From Bacillus sp. FJAT-26390 (GTDB lineage Bacteria; Bacillota; Bacilli; Paenibacillales; Paenibacillaceae), in contig NZ_MAQX01000001.1 of NCBI RefSeq assembly GCF_001682865.1, positions 1,245,290-1,309,289 on the forward strand: 64,000 nt of DNA. Direction: 5' to 3'. The notes beneath the pieces were generated by a model. That model was not told the DNA's origin. It searched no databases and worked only from the letters and a program-made list of their open reading frames with translations. This document shows, one piece after another, positions 43,783 through 51,972 of this stretch. How positions within the stretch are numbered: the stretch's first letter is position 1; each line of letters begins with the position of its first letter. The translations under genes and the position numbers were made by a program.

Positions 43783-44580
43783 TCATCCACTCTGCCCACC
43801 TACTTCCAAGTCTTCCTTATCAAGCTCTGCCCATAAACGGTCGAACAGCTCTTGAAAACCCGGCAGCTTGCGAGCCGCCATTGGCGCAGCCAGGCGAATA
43901 TCCTCGGGTATTTCAACCTCCCGGCGAATATGGCCAGGGTTGCGGCCAAGCACGATAACCCGGTCGCTCATCGCAGCCGCTTCCGCCAAATCATGCGTCA
44001 CGAGTACAGCTGTTTTGCCAAGCCGCTTCAGCGTCTGATGAACCAAGTCTTCAAGCTGAAGCTTTATATGAAGGTCTAGCGCCGAGAACGGCTCATCGAG
44101 CAGAAGCACCTCCGGCTCCGTGGCAAGCGTTCTGGCTAGCGCGACTCTTTGCCGCATGCCCCCTGACAATTCATGCGGATATCTGCGGCCCGAATCCGGC
44201 AAACCAAGTTCATCCAGCAGCTTATCGACGGCTTGCAGCGCCTTCTCTGTCTTGTGGCCGCTAATTTCTAGTCCTACGGCGGCGTTTTCTCTAATCGAAC
44301 GCCAAGGAAACAAATAATCTTGCTGCAGCATATAGCCTACTTTAGGCGAGGGGCCGACAACCCGCTCGCCATTAAGCAGCACTTGACCTTTTGTCGGAGG
44401 AAACAACCCTGCGAGCAGGCTGAGCACCGTCGTCTTGCCGCAGCCGCTTGGCCCGACCAGACTAATGAACTCCCCTCGCTCAACCGTCAGCTCGATGTGC
44501 TCGACTGCGAGCGAGGCCCCCTTTTCATTCACATAAACATGTGATAATTGCTGCAGCTCAAGCACTGGTACATGCGTCAT
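43783..44580 (-). CDS. NitT/TauT-type ABC transporter ATPase
   Basis: 265 residues. GPSGCGKTTVLSLLAG (Walker A), YMLQQDYLFPWRSIREN (Q-loop, with the LLPW-like motif of this family), LSGGMRQRVALARTL (signature), LLLDEPFSALD (Walker B) and VTHDLAEAAAMSD (switch His). Middle gene of the lipoprotein-ATPase-permease operon, 28 bp after the lipoprotein gene. Drives uptake of the compound captured by the binding protein. Confidence 0.92.
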   Translation of the reverse strand: MTHVPVLELQQLSHVYVNEKGASLAVEHIELTVERGEFISLVGPSGCGKTTVLSLLAGLFPPTKGQVLLNGERVVGPSPKVGYMLQQDYLFPWRSIRENAAVGLEISGHKTEKALQAVDKLLDELGLPDSGRRYPHELSGGMRQRVALARTLATEPEVLLLDEPFSALDLHIKLQLEDLVHQTLKRLGKTAVLVTHDLAEAAAMSDRVIVLGRNPGHIRREVEIPEDIRLAAPMAARKLPGFQELFDRLWAELDKEDLEVGGQSG

Positions 44581-44608
44581 GCCTAAGCCTCCATTTCCTG
44601 CCCTGCGG

Positions 44609-45619
44609 TTATTTCACCGCTTCGATCGCTTTTTCAGCAAAGGTAGTATTCACCAGCTCGCTATGCTCCGTACGCTTCTCCAGCTCTCCGGCTGTCGTAA
44701 TGACGTCCAGCAGGTTATTCCATTCCGCTTCGTCAATGATCGGATCCGTTGCGAATGAGCCTTGCTGCTTGTAACGATCGATCGAGCTGATCAAAATATC
44801 GCGATCTACGTTTTCAAAATAAGGAAGGACAACATCGGTAATTGCCGCAGCGTCGTTGTTTTGAACCCATAGCTGCGCTTTATGGATCGCATTTGTAAAT
44901 GATTGAACGACTTTTTTGTTTTTGTTGATATAGCTCTGCTTCGCCATAAAGACGGTATAAGGCAGATGTCCGCTTTCTGCGCCAAATGAGGCGACAACAT
45001 GGCCTTTGCCTTCCTTCTCAAAAATCGAAGCCGTTGGCTCAAAGAGCTGTACGTAATCTCCGGTTCCGGATGCAAAAGCTGCTGGAATGTTCGCAAAATC
45101 AACGTTTTGAATCAGCTCCAAATCCGCTTTCGGATCGATCCCCAGCTTCTTCAGCGCAAATTCGCCAGCCATTTGCGGCATACCGCCTTTTCTTTGACCT
45201 AAGAACACACTTCCTTTTAACGAATTCCAATCAAAATTGGCATCCGCCTTTCTTGCTACAAGGAATGTTCCGTCGGTTTGCGTCAGCTGCGCAAAGTTGA
45301 TGATTGGATCGTCCGTTCCTTGCTGATAGACGTAAATGGACGTTTCAGAACCGACCAGGGCAACATCAATCGCGTTTGAGAGCAATGCCGTCATCGTTTT
45401 GTCGCCGCCCGGCGTCGTTGTTAATTCCACATCAAGGCCTTCCTCTTCAAAAAAGCCCTTCGCAACCGCAACATACTCCGGTGCATAAAACAATGATCGA
45501 GTGACTTCGCCGATTCGGACTTTCACTTTATCCGAATCTCCTTTGCCGCAGCCTGCCAGTACAGCAGTCATGACGAGTGCTAACGAAAGCAGCAGCGACA
45601 ATACCATACGTCTTTTCAT
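44609..45619 (-). CDS. NitT/TauT-type solute-binding lipoprotein
   Basis: 336 residues. Signal peptide with lipobox VLAGC (Cys about 24), then an NMT1/SsuA-like binding domain: RIGEVTRSLFYAPEYVAVAKGFFEEEGL, GSETSIYVYQQG, QRKGGMPQMAGEFALKKLG, and FEPTASIFEKEG. It captures the substrate outside the membrane for the ATPase-permease pair. No thiamine or cobalamin riboswitch was recognised in the short leader; instead a perfect palindrome lies 44 bp upstream. Substrate unknown. Confidence 0.9.
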   Translation of the reverse strand: MKRRMVLSLLLSLALVMTAVLAGCGKGDSDKVKVRIGEVTRSLFYAPEYVAVAKGFFEEEGLDVELTTTPGGDKTMTALLSNAIDVALVGSETSIYVYQQGTDDPIINFAQLTQTDGTFLVARKADANFDWNSLKGSVFLGQRKGGMPQMAGEFALKKLGIDPKADLELIQNVDFANIPAAFASGTGDYVQLFEPTASIFEKEGKGHVVASFGAESGHLPYTVFMAKQSYINKNKKVVQSFTNAIHKAQLWVQNNDAAAITDVVLPYFENVDRDILISSIDRYKQQGSFATDPIIDEAEWNNLLDVITTAGELEKRTEHSELVNTTFAEKAIEAVK

Positions 45620-45662
45620 TTTGGGTCCCTCCTGCGCATTTGCGTTAAGTAGATGTAATCCA

Positions 45663-45685
45663 GCCTATGCGGTATCCGCATAGGC
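45663..45685. promoter_or_regulatory. Perfect palindrome before the NitT/TauT operon
   Basis: GCCTATGCGG-TAT-CCGCATAGGC, arms of 10 bp with no mismatch, between the M32 terminator and the lipoprotein start. There are only about 20 bp between that terminator and the palindrome, so the operon promoter must overlap it. An operator for a repressor is the simplest reading; a leader hairpin is the alternative. Confidence 0.6.
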
Positions 45686-45705
45686 GGTGAATGTACGCAA
45701 AAAAA

Positions 45706-45750
45706 GAAGGCTGTCCGTGTCGCCATTTAGACGATCGGACAGCCTCCAAT
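45706..45750 (-). terminator. Terminator of the M32 carboxypeptidase gene
   Basis: On the minus strand, GGAGGCTGTCCG pairs with CGGACAGCCTTC around a 20-base loop, followed by TTTTTTTG. Begins 36 bp after the gene. Confidence 0.85.
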
Positions 45751-45785
45751 TGATACGCAATAATTTTCTTTGGTTCATTAACAGC

Positions 45786-47300
45786 TTACAGCTTATAAAT
45801 ATCCGTATATTTGTTCGTCAAATACGTAACCAAGTGCTGAGGGTCAAGCGGCTTGCCTGTCACGCTTTGAATGAGCTCGGAAGGTGTTCTAAGCTTGCCG
45901 TATTTGTATATCCGCTCGGTCAGCCACTCTTTAATAGGATGCAGCTCGCCGCTTTCGACATTTGACCAGAAGCCTTGAAGCTCACGCTCCATCGTATCTG
46001 CAATTTGAGCTGCGTACATATTGCCAAGGGAATAGGAAGGGAAGTAACCGAACGCTCCGCCTGACCAGTGAACGTCCTGCAGCACGCCTTCCGCATCGTT
46101 TGGCGGCGTTATGCCCAAATATTCTTTATACTTTTCATTCCAGATGGCTGGCAGATCAGCAGCCTTCACGCCTTCATTGAAGATCAGCTTCTCCATTTCG
46201 TAGCGGATAATAATATGCAGGTTGTAAGTCAGCTCATCGGCTTCAATCCGGATTAGGGAAGGCTGTACGACGTTGTTCCCGCGGTAGAAATGGTCTACGC
46301 TAACGTCGAGCTGTCCAGGGAAACGCTTCTGCATCTCGCCGAAATAACGATTCCAGAACGGTCTGCTGCGGCCGATCACATTTTCCCAGAAGCGAGACTG
46401 CGATTCATGAATACCCATGGACGTTCCTGTGCAGAGCGTTGTACCGATCAGCTCTTCCATAATGTTTTGCTCGTACAGCGCATGGCCGCCCTCGTGTATC
46501 GTGCCAAACAAAGCACTCGTGACATCGTCTTCCAAATAACGTGTCGTAATGCGGACATCGCCTGGATTTAGACCGGTAGCAAATGGATGCACGCTTTCGT
46601 CAAGACGTCCCGCTTCAAAGTTATAGCCCATTTGTTTCAGTATGTACAAGCTGAAATCCTTTTGTGCTGCTTTGTCATAATTTTGCTTAAGGAATGAAGC
46701 ATCCGGCTGATGCGGCGAATTCGCAATCGCTGCTGCGAGCGGAACAAGCTGGGCACGCAAGCCTCCGAATACGCGGTCAAGCTCGGCTACCGTCATCCCA
46801 GGCTCATATTGATCGAGCAACGTATCATAACGGGTCGCTTTTGGACCCCAAAGATCGATAAATTGGTTCGTGTACGAAATAACCTTCTCCAAATACGGCT
46901 GGAAGCCGGCGTAATCATTATTTTCCTTCGCTTCCTCCCACTTCGACTCGGATTGCGAGGATAGCACGACATATTCTTGATAAAGCTTGGGAGGAATTTT
47001 GACGCTGCGGTCATATTCCTTGCGAGTCTCCGTGACGAGTCGCTGATCGATTTCGTTAAGCTCCGAATAAACTGAGCTTTCCTCAAGCGTTGACAGCCAT
47101 TCTCCTAGCTCAGGCGACGTTGAAAGCTTGAATTGGTCGGCGGACAAGGCTCCGATAACCTCGGAACGGTTATCCATCCCTTTGCGAGGTGCGCCAGTGC
47201 GCAGATCCCAATAGAGAACCCCAAGCGCTTCTCCGTAGCTTGAAATTTTGCGAACCGTTTCCTTAAAGCTTTGCAGAGCTTCGTTATGTTTTGTCGACAT
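45786..47300 (-). CDS. Carboxypeptidase of the M32 (Taq) family
   Basis: 504 residues, full length. The zinc motif HExxH is seen in GTIHEGGHALYEQ, followed by GIHESQSRFWENVIGRSRPFW, the M32 signature, and by YNLHIIIRYEME. N-terminal helical lid (FKETVRKISSYGEALGVLYWD). The enzyme removes C-terminal residues from peptides, with broad specificity and a deep substrate channel, in the cytoplasm. Free-standing gene with its own terminator; divergent from the YqkB-like gene. Confidence 0.94.
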   Translation of the reverse strand: MSTKHNEALQSFKETVRKISSYGEALGVLYWDLRTGAPRKGMDNRSEVIGALSADQFKLSTSPELGEWLSTLEESSVYSELNEIDQRLVTETRKEYDRSVKIPPKLYQEYVVLSSQSESKWEEAKENNDYAGFQPYLEKVISYTNQFIDLWGPKATRYDTLLDQYEPGMTVAELDRVFGGLRAQLVPLAAAIANSPHQPDASFLKQNYDKAAQKDFSLYILKQMGYNFEAGRLDESVHPFATGLNPGDVRITTRYLEDDVTSALFGTIHEGGHALYEQNIMEELIGTTLCTGTSMGIHESQSRFWENVIGRSRPFWNRYFGEMQKRFPGQLDVSVDHFYRGNNVVQPSLIRIEADELTYNLHIIIRYEMEKLIFNEGVKAADLPAIWNEKYKEYLGITPPNDAEGVLQDVHWSGGAFGYFPSYSLGNMYAAQIADTMERELQGFWSNVESGELHPIKEWLTERIYKYGKLRTPSELIQSVTGKPLDPQHLVTYLTNKYTDIYKL

Positions 47301-47439
47301 TATTTATTCCGCCTTTCCATTTTGTTATCGGATTAGTCCCATTCATTTGAACTTCACTTGATCTTCATTATTCCAATCCTTATAATCATCTTAAACCTGC
47401 TAGACATACAGCGCAATAGAGAGAAAGAGAGGAAACCAT

Positions 47440-47772
47440 ATGCATATCCAATTTTCGAAAGCAGCTATTGAACGGTTATCTCCCTATTTACAAGACGGCA
47501 AAAGCTTGCTGAAGCTCCTCCACGATACCGAAGGCTGCGGCTGCGTCGTCAGCGGTGTTCCTGCCCTTCAGTTAATTAGCGAGCCTTCTGTCGACGACAA
47601 GCTTGCACAAGGTGAACCATTCCCCTTCTATTATGAGCCTCGACATGAGATCTATTATGAGCCGCAGCTTCGCGTCGATTACAATCCATCCAACGACAGT
47701 TTTAGCCTAAAGAGCGATAGCCAAATATATACGCTTCACCTTCGATTCATAACCAAAGGAAGTGCGGCATGA
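47440..47772 (+). CDS. YqkB-like iron-sulfur biosynthesis-family protein
   Basis: 110 residues. A HesB/IscA-like beta fold with the motif DTEGCGCVVSG (two Cys, about 34 and 36), as in B. subtilis YqkB; the third C-terminal cysteine of true A-type carriers is absent. The ligand and role are not known for YqkB-type proteins. AGAGAGGAAA lies 6-8 bases before the ATG. Overlaps the carbonic anhydrase gene by 4 bp (ATGA), so the two are co-translated. Confidence 0.85.
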   Translation: MHIQFSKAAIERLSPYLQDGKSLLKLLHDTEGCGCVVSGVPALQLISEPSVDDKLAQGEPFPFYYEPRHEIYYEPQLRVDYNPSNDSFSLKSDSQIYTLHLRFITKGSAA

Positions 47773-48335
47773 ACAAGATCGACGAAATTTTAACCTACAA
47801 CAAGTTTTTTGTTGAAGACCGTGAATATGAAAAATATGCAACAAGCAAGTACCCGAACAAACGAATGGTCATTGTCACCTGCATGGACACGCGTTTGACT
47901 GAAATGCTGCCCAAAGCGATGAATCTCAAAAACGGCGATGCCAAAATTATTAAAAACGCCGGCGCGATTGTCACGCAGCCCTTCGGCAACATTATGCGGA
48001 GCGTCCTCGTTGCGCTATATGAGCTGCAATCAGATGAGGTTTTTGTCATTGGCCATACCAATTGCGGCATGACGGGCATAAATCCCGAGCTGATTATTCA
48101 GCATATGGAGGAACGCGGCGTATCAACGGACACCATTACGACGCTGAAACACTCCGGGCTCAATTTAATGCGCTGGTTGACCGGCTTTGATAACGTGCGT
48201 GACAGCGTTCTAAACAGCGTTAGCATCATTCGCAACCATCCCTTGCTGCCGGCAAACATCCTTGTTCATGGATTAATCATTGATTCGGAAACAGGGGCAT
48301 TAGAGCTGGTAGACGCCGCTTATCCAGAGGCGTAA
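47769..48335 (+). CDS. Beta-class carbonic anhydrase
   Basis: 188 residues. Zinc ligands C38, H96 and C99 in TCMDTR and IGHTNCG, plus the catalytic pair D40/R42. The short length and sequence (NGDAKIIKNAGAIVTQPFG) match the YtiB/cab-type branch. It interconverts carbon dioxide and bicarbonate in the cytoplasm, supplying carboxylases. Translationally coupled to the YqkB-like gene; both end at a strong terminator. Confidence 0.93.
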   Translation: MNKIDEILTYNKFFVEDREYEKYATSKYPNKRMVIVTCMDTRLTEMLPKAMNLKNGDAKIIKNAGAIVTQPFGNIMRSVLVALYELQSDEVFVIGHTNCGMTGINPELIIQHMEERGVSTDTITTLKHSGLNLMRWLTGFDNVRDSVLNSVSIIRNHPLLPANILVHGLIIDSETGALELVDAAYPEA

Positions 48336-48337
48336 TA

Positions 48338-48388
48338 GAAACGGGAGCATGACGGCTGTTAAGACAGTCCGTTGCGCTCCCGTTTTTT
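48338..48388. terminator. Shared terminator inside the end of the DUF309 gene
   Basis: AAACGGGAGC / GCTCCCGTTT stem with inner GACGG/CCGTT pairs, followed by TTTTTTT on the plus strand. It ends the carbonic anhydrase operon, and its right half encodes the last codons of the convergent DUF309 gene (stop at 48359). Confidence 0.85.
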
Positions 48389-48898
48389 TGCTGTATAGGC
48401 TTCCATTCTTGCCGCGATAACATCGGAACGGTCTCTCCTGGTATGCCGGTGAATAATCGATTCATCATCAAGCGGGCTTGAAGCCCCCCATATTAAACCT
48501 CGGCTTTTGCAAGCTTCATGACATAAAGAGATAACCTCTTCGTTAACGATTTGCAGGTTCAGATCCGTATAAATCGTTTCTTTCTCCGATTGAAGAGCAG
48601 CGATTCTCGGATTCAGCTCTAATAACAAACGATCCTTATCGATACCCAGCTCCTCCAGCGGCGATGCCGATAGCTTCCGCCCCGCCTGCGTCAGCATCTT
48701 CAAGGACCCTCGCAGATTGCCTCTTCGTTCATGATAAAGACCAACTGCCAGCTGGATTAGTCCAACCCATGTGTCCGCTAACGGATCATCAGGATGCTCC
48801 TTCCAATATTCCTCAAGCAGCTCGTGGCATTCGAAGAAATCTCGCGTAGCGTGCAGCTCAACCAAATATGAAATATACGCATTGGGAAATTTATTCAT
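48359..48898 (-). CDS. DUF309 family protein
   Basis: 179 residues. DUF309 helical hairpin at the N-terminus: HATRDFFECHELLEEYWKE, then WVGLIQLAVGLYHERRGN and AGRKL, with conserved His/Glu pairs. Function of the family (YpuF in Bacillus) is unknown. The frame opens at 48931, but ATG 48898 has GGAGG five bases upstream (MNKFPNAYISYLV). The C-terminal 80 residues are Arg-rich and look like an added tail. Its 3' end overlaps the terminator of the convergent operon. Confidence 0.82.
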   Translation of the reverse strand: MNKFPNAYISYLVELHATRDFFECHELLEEYWKEHPDDPLADTWVGLIQLAVGLYHERRGNLRGSLKMLTQAGRKLSASPLEELGIDKDRLLLELNPRIAALQSEKETIYTDLNLQIVNEEVISLCHEACKSRGLIWGASSPLDDESIIHRHTRRDRSDVIAARMEAYTAKKRERNGLS

Positions 48899-49090
48899 TT
48901 CATCCTCCAAGACAAGCATATTTCTATGCACGCTTTGTCATTATATTATAAAAATATTAGCATATGTCGCTTATACTTTCATACATTTAAACCAATCCTA
49001 TATAAATAAATGAAACCTATGCCTCTATGAGCCGTATTAAAGTTTGGTAAACAATCGATGTATTAAGCATATCAGGAGGAGAAAAGACAG

Positions 49091-49507
49091 ATGAAAAAGG
49101 GATTCATGGTCATGCTGGCATTAGCTCTATTCTTTACGTTAGGGTTCGGACAGTATGCCGATGCAAAACCACGCGGCGGCATTAAATCTCCAAAGCAAAG
49201 CGTAACACAAAACCCGAAGAAATCGGATAACGTTAGCCAAACGAATCCGGGCAAAAAAGCAGGCGCAACTGCAGGCACGACAAAGCCGGGATTTTTTAGC
49301 GGCGGCGGCCTAATGAAAGGCTTGATGATCGGTGGCCTAGCTGGTCTAATGTTCGGCAGCTTGTTCGCTGGCATGGGCGCTTTCGGCAATATTCTAGGGC
49401 TTATGATAAACTTGCTCGCTATTTTCGCGATCATTATGCTCATTCGCGTAGCGTTCGTATATCTTCGCAGCAAGCGTAACCCGCCAGATCAACGGAGACC
49501 TTACTAA
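49091..49507 (+). CDS. Secreted/membrane Tim44-like N-terminal region protein
   Basis: 138 residues. Signal peptide (MKKGFMVMLALALFFTLGFG), a Lys/Thr/Ser-rich spacer (about 30-72), then GGGLMKGLMIGGLAGLMFG followed by a second hydrophobic helix (LMINLLAIFAIIMLIRVAFVYL) and a basic tail. This glycine-helix plus helix layout is that of the N-terminal part of Tim44-like membrane proteins in Bacillota, but the C-terminal Tim44 domain is missing, so it is a short form. Ribosome site AGGAGGAG precedes ATG. Followed 2 bp later by a YxcD-type gene. Confidence 0.7.
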   Translation: MKKGFMVMLALALFFTLGFGQYADAKPRGGIKSPKQSVTQNPKKSDNVSQTNPGKKAGATAGTTKPGFFSGGGLMKGLMIGGLAGLMFGSLFAGMGAFGNILGLMINLLAIFAIIMLIRVAFVYLRSKRNPPDQRRPY

Positions 49508-49509
49508 TC

Positions 49510-49788
49510 GTGCGTATCTATACGGATGAAATTATAAACGCCATCTGCCTGAACATGGCCGATCGAAGAGGCGTAAGCCCAACGGACGTGGAAGTGCAGC
49601 TCTCATGGGAAGAGGAGTACGGATACACGGCTGAGGTTTGGGTGAAAGGCCGCAGCCAGTTCATTATAGAGGCTAATATCCTCGAGGCTATCGAGCAATA
49701 TATTTATAAGCAATACAATCTGCGCGTTTTCCGCTCCAACATTTCGCTCGACGCGGACGAAGAATTTTGGGCGGACATTACCGAATAA
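49510..49788 (+). CDS. YxcD-like (DUF2653) small protein
   Basis: 92 residues, start GTG. RIYTDEIINAICLNMADRRG, then DVEVQLSWEEEYGYTAEVWV and FIIEANILEAIEQYI: a compact alpha/beta fold of the DUF2653 family, function unknown. It lies 2 bp after the Tim44-like gene and ends at a strong terminator, so the two probably form an operon. Acidic and cytosolic. Confidence 0.82.
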   Translation: MRIYTDEIINAICLNMADRRGVSPTDVEVQLSWEEEYGYTAEVWVKGRSQFIIEANILEAIEQYIYKQYNLRVFRSNISLDADEEFWADITE

Positions 49789-49795
49789 AAACAGG

Positions 49796-49855
49796 AAACA
49801 TCCGAAGCTTGCTTTTATCGCAAAGATAAAAACGACAGCTATCGGATGTTTTTTT
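49796..49855 (+). terminator. Terminator after the YxcD-type gene
   Basis: Outer stem AAACATCCGA / TCGGATGTTT (49796-49805 and 49842-49851), with an internal TTTTATC/GATAAAA hairpin (49813-49831), followed by a T-run. Confidence 0.85.
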
Positions 49856-49982
49856 GTTCATTTCAGATCATCTCTTTCATCTGCTAATTATTGCTAGTGC
49901 AATATCGATAGCTTTCGAGCAACCTCCCCTCCTTTCTCGCGTCTAACTAAACGATTGCGAGAGGAGAGTGTGAAGACAGCAT

Positions 49983-51902
49983 ATGAGAAGAAAGATGAGC
50001 ACAGCTTTACTGCTGCTGTTGCTTTGCCAAACGATAATGACCGGCACTGTCGGCATCGTAGACGCAGCAGCAACACAAATGACAAAGTTCCGGGTCTTTC
50101 AAAATGACCAAGCACTGCGTGAGTTTGCTACTGAGGCACAGGCTATCGCTTTTGCCAAAAAATTCGGTTACAGCCATGTAGAGAAAATTGCAGACCGAGG
50201 CTGGGTTTGGGATAACTTCCCTCGTTATAAGATTTACCAAAATGGTCAGACGAACCCCAAGTGGGAGTTTAGAACTTATGAGCAGGCATTGCACGTAGCT
50301 ACAAAGCTAACCAATGTACATATTCGCGATCTTGAAAACATTGGTTGGGCCTATCAATCGTATGCAAAGTACAAGCTCTACCAAGGTGACAATACGAAGG
50401 AAAGCTGGTCCTTTCTCACGCTTGCAGCCGCAAAGCAAGAAGCTAAAAAATGGGGCAACGCGCATGTTATGGAGCTGTCAACGAACAAATGGGTATGGGG
50501 CAACCTAACTGAAGCTCAGGTCAAAGCGCAGCGCGCAGCAAATTCAGCCTATCAAATTACGGTCAATGGCATTCCGGTTGAAGGACAGCCGCTCTACTCT
50601 TTCCTTCTGGATGCGATCAATGCTTCCTCAGCCGTAGCTGGAAGCGAAGTGCTTAATACCGCAACAAGCAAAGTGGTTCATTCGAACCTGCCTAACTATT
50701 TAGTCATGCAAAATGGGGCAACTGTCAGCGCCGCTAACAGCTTGGACTCGGCCGTGCAAATGGCTAAGAAAACGCCAAATGCTGAGGTTTATTTTAATGG
50801 CAACGTTTATTGGTCAGGTATTCCCTACTTAGCCGTCTACCAAGGCGAGAAGAAACTAAGAACATTTAATACACGAAGCAGTGCTGTTGCTTTCGCGAAA
50901 GCTTATGCCAATAGCAGCGTAAGAACGAGCGAAGGCCGAAAAATGTGGAGCAACGCCAAAAGCCTCGTTTATATGGGATGGAATGGCAGCGCGACAAGCG
51001 CCACAGTATTAAGTCATGTGGCGAATACGCAGGGATTATCGATTGATTCTCCAACCTGGTTTGAACTCTCAGCTGCTGACGGCACTTTCACGGATACATC
51101 CGATCAAGCCGTTGCAGATACGTTTAAGAAACAAGGCATTAAGGTGATGCCGCTCGTTCATAACCAGTTCAACAAAAAACTTACGACAGCATTTCTTTCT
51201 AACCATGCCGCCCAGCAAAAGTTTATTGGCAATCTCACCGCTAAGCTCTCTAAGCTTGGAGCTGCTGGCGTGAATCTCGACTTCGAAGAAGTAGCGGGCA
51301 GCGATCGAAAGGCTTACACTGCCTTCGTTACCGCGCTGGCGAAAGCGGTGCACGCGAGTGGCATGCAGCTGTCCGTCGATCTGCCTAGAGGCAGCTTAAG
51401 CTGGAATCATAACGCCGCATACGATCATGCCGCTCTCTCCGCTGTGGTGGATACCATTGTCATTATGGCTTATGACGAGCACTGGAGCGGCAGCGATACG
51501 CCGGGCTCCGTCGCAGGTCTAGCTTGGGTTGAAGAAGGCGTAAAACAATTTCTAGGTTATGGTATACCAAGGAACAAGCTCATGCTTGGCATTCCTTTTT
51601 ATGTTCGGGAGTGGAAGCTCGACAGCAATAACAAGCTGGTTGGGAATCGTGCGATTTTCATGAAGGAAGTGCCCAAGCTAATCGCCGATACGAATGCGCA
51701 AGGCGTATTGGATAAGGAATCCGGACAAATGAAATATAAATACATGAAAGATGGCTACACCTATTTATTTTGGGCGGAAACCGAGGCTACGGTCAAAGCT
51801 CGCATCAATCTTGCCAAAGCATATGATCTCGCTGGCGTTGCCGCTTGGCGGCTCGGATATGAGAGCTCGGATCTATGGACAATGATGCTGCGAATGAAGT
51901 AA
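49983..51902 (+). CDS. Secreted GH18 glycosidase with five N-terminal repeats
   Basis: 639 residues. Signal peptide (MRRKMSTALLLLLLCQTIMTG), then five repeats of about 45 residues (about 33-325), each of the form KYxxYQ...W.F.T...A...AKK...(A/S)HV...W.W.N (e.g. KYKIYQNG, KYKLYQGD, YLAVYQGE). The C-terminal GH18 barrel (about 330-639) has the catalytic segment GVNLDFEEV, a slightly altered DGxDxDxE with E435 as acid, plus MAYDEHW and LMLGIPFYVREW. Likely cleaves peptidoglycan or chitin; relatives include spore lytic SleL/YaaH-type enzymes. Repeats probably bind the polymer or wall (inference). The start lacks a strong ribosome site; ATG 49995 is an alternative. Confidence 0.85.
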   Translation: MRRKMSTALLLLLLCQTIMTGTVGIVDAAATQMTKFRVFQNDQALREFATEAQAIAFAKKFGYSHVEKIADRGWVWDNFPRYKIYQNGQTNPKWEFRTYEQALHVATKLTNVHIRDLENIGWAYQSYAKYKLYQGDNTKESWSFLTLAAAKQEAKKWGNAHVMELSTNKWVWGNLTEAQVKAQRAANSAYQITVNGIPVEGQPLYSFLLDAINASSAVAGSEVLNTATSKVVHSNLPNYLVMQNGATVSAANSLDSAVQMAKKTPNAEVYFNGNVYWSGIPYLAVYQGEKKLRTFNTRSSAVAFAKAYANSSVRTSEGRKMWSNAKSLVYMGWNGSATSATVLSHVANTQGLSIDSPTWFELSAADGTFTDTSDQAVADTFKKQGIKVMPLVHNQFNKKLTTAFLSNHAAQQKFIGNLTAKLSKLGAAGVNLDFEEVAGSDRKAYTAFVTALAKAVHASGMQLSVDLPRGSLSWNHNAAYDHAALSAVVDTIVIMAYDEHWSGSDTPGSVAGLAWVEEGVKQFLGYGIPRNKLMLGIPFYVREWKLDSNNKLVGNRAIFMKEVPKLIADTNAQGVLDKESGQMKYKYMKDGYTYLFWAETEATVKARINLAKAYDLAGVAAWRLGYESSDLWTMMLRMK

Positions 51903-51908
51903 ATACGA

Positions 51909-51956
51909 ATGCCCCCATTCTCTGATTAAGAGAATGAGGGCATTTGTTATTTTTTG
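51909..51956 (+). terminator. Terminator of the GH18 gene
   Basis: AATGCCC / GGGCATT with an inner CATTCTCT/AGAGAATG stem, followed by TTGTTATTTTTT. Seven bp after the stop; convergent with the kinase gene. Confidence 0.88.
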
Positions 51957-51972
51957 CTTAGTAGATATACCG

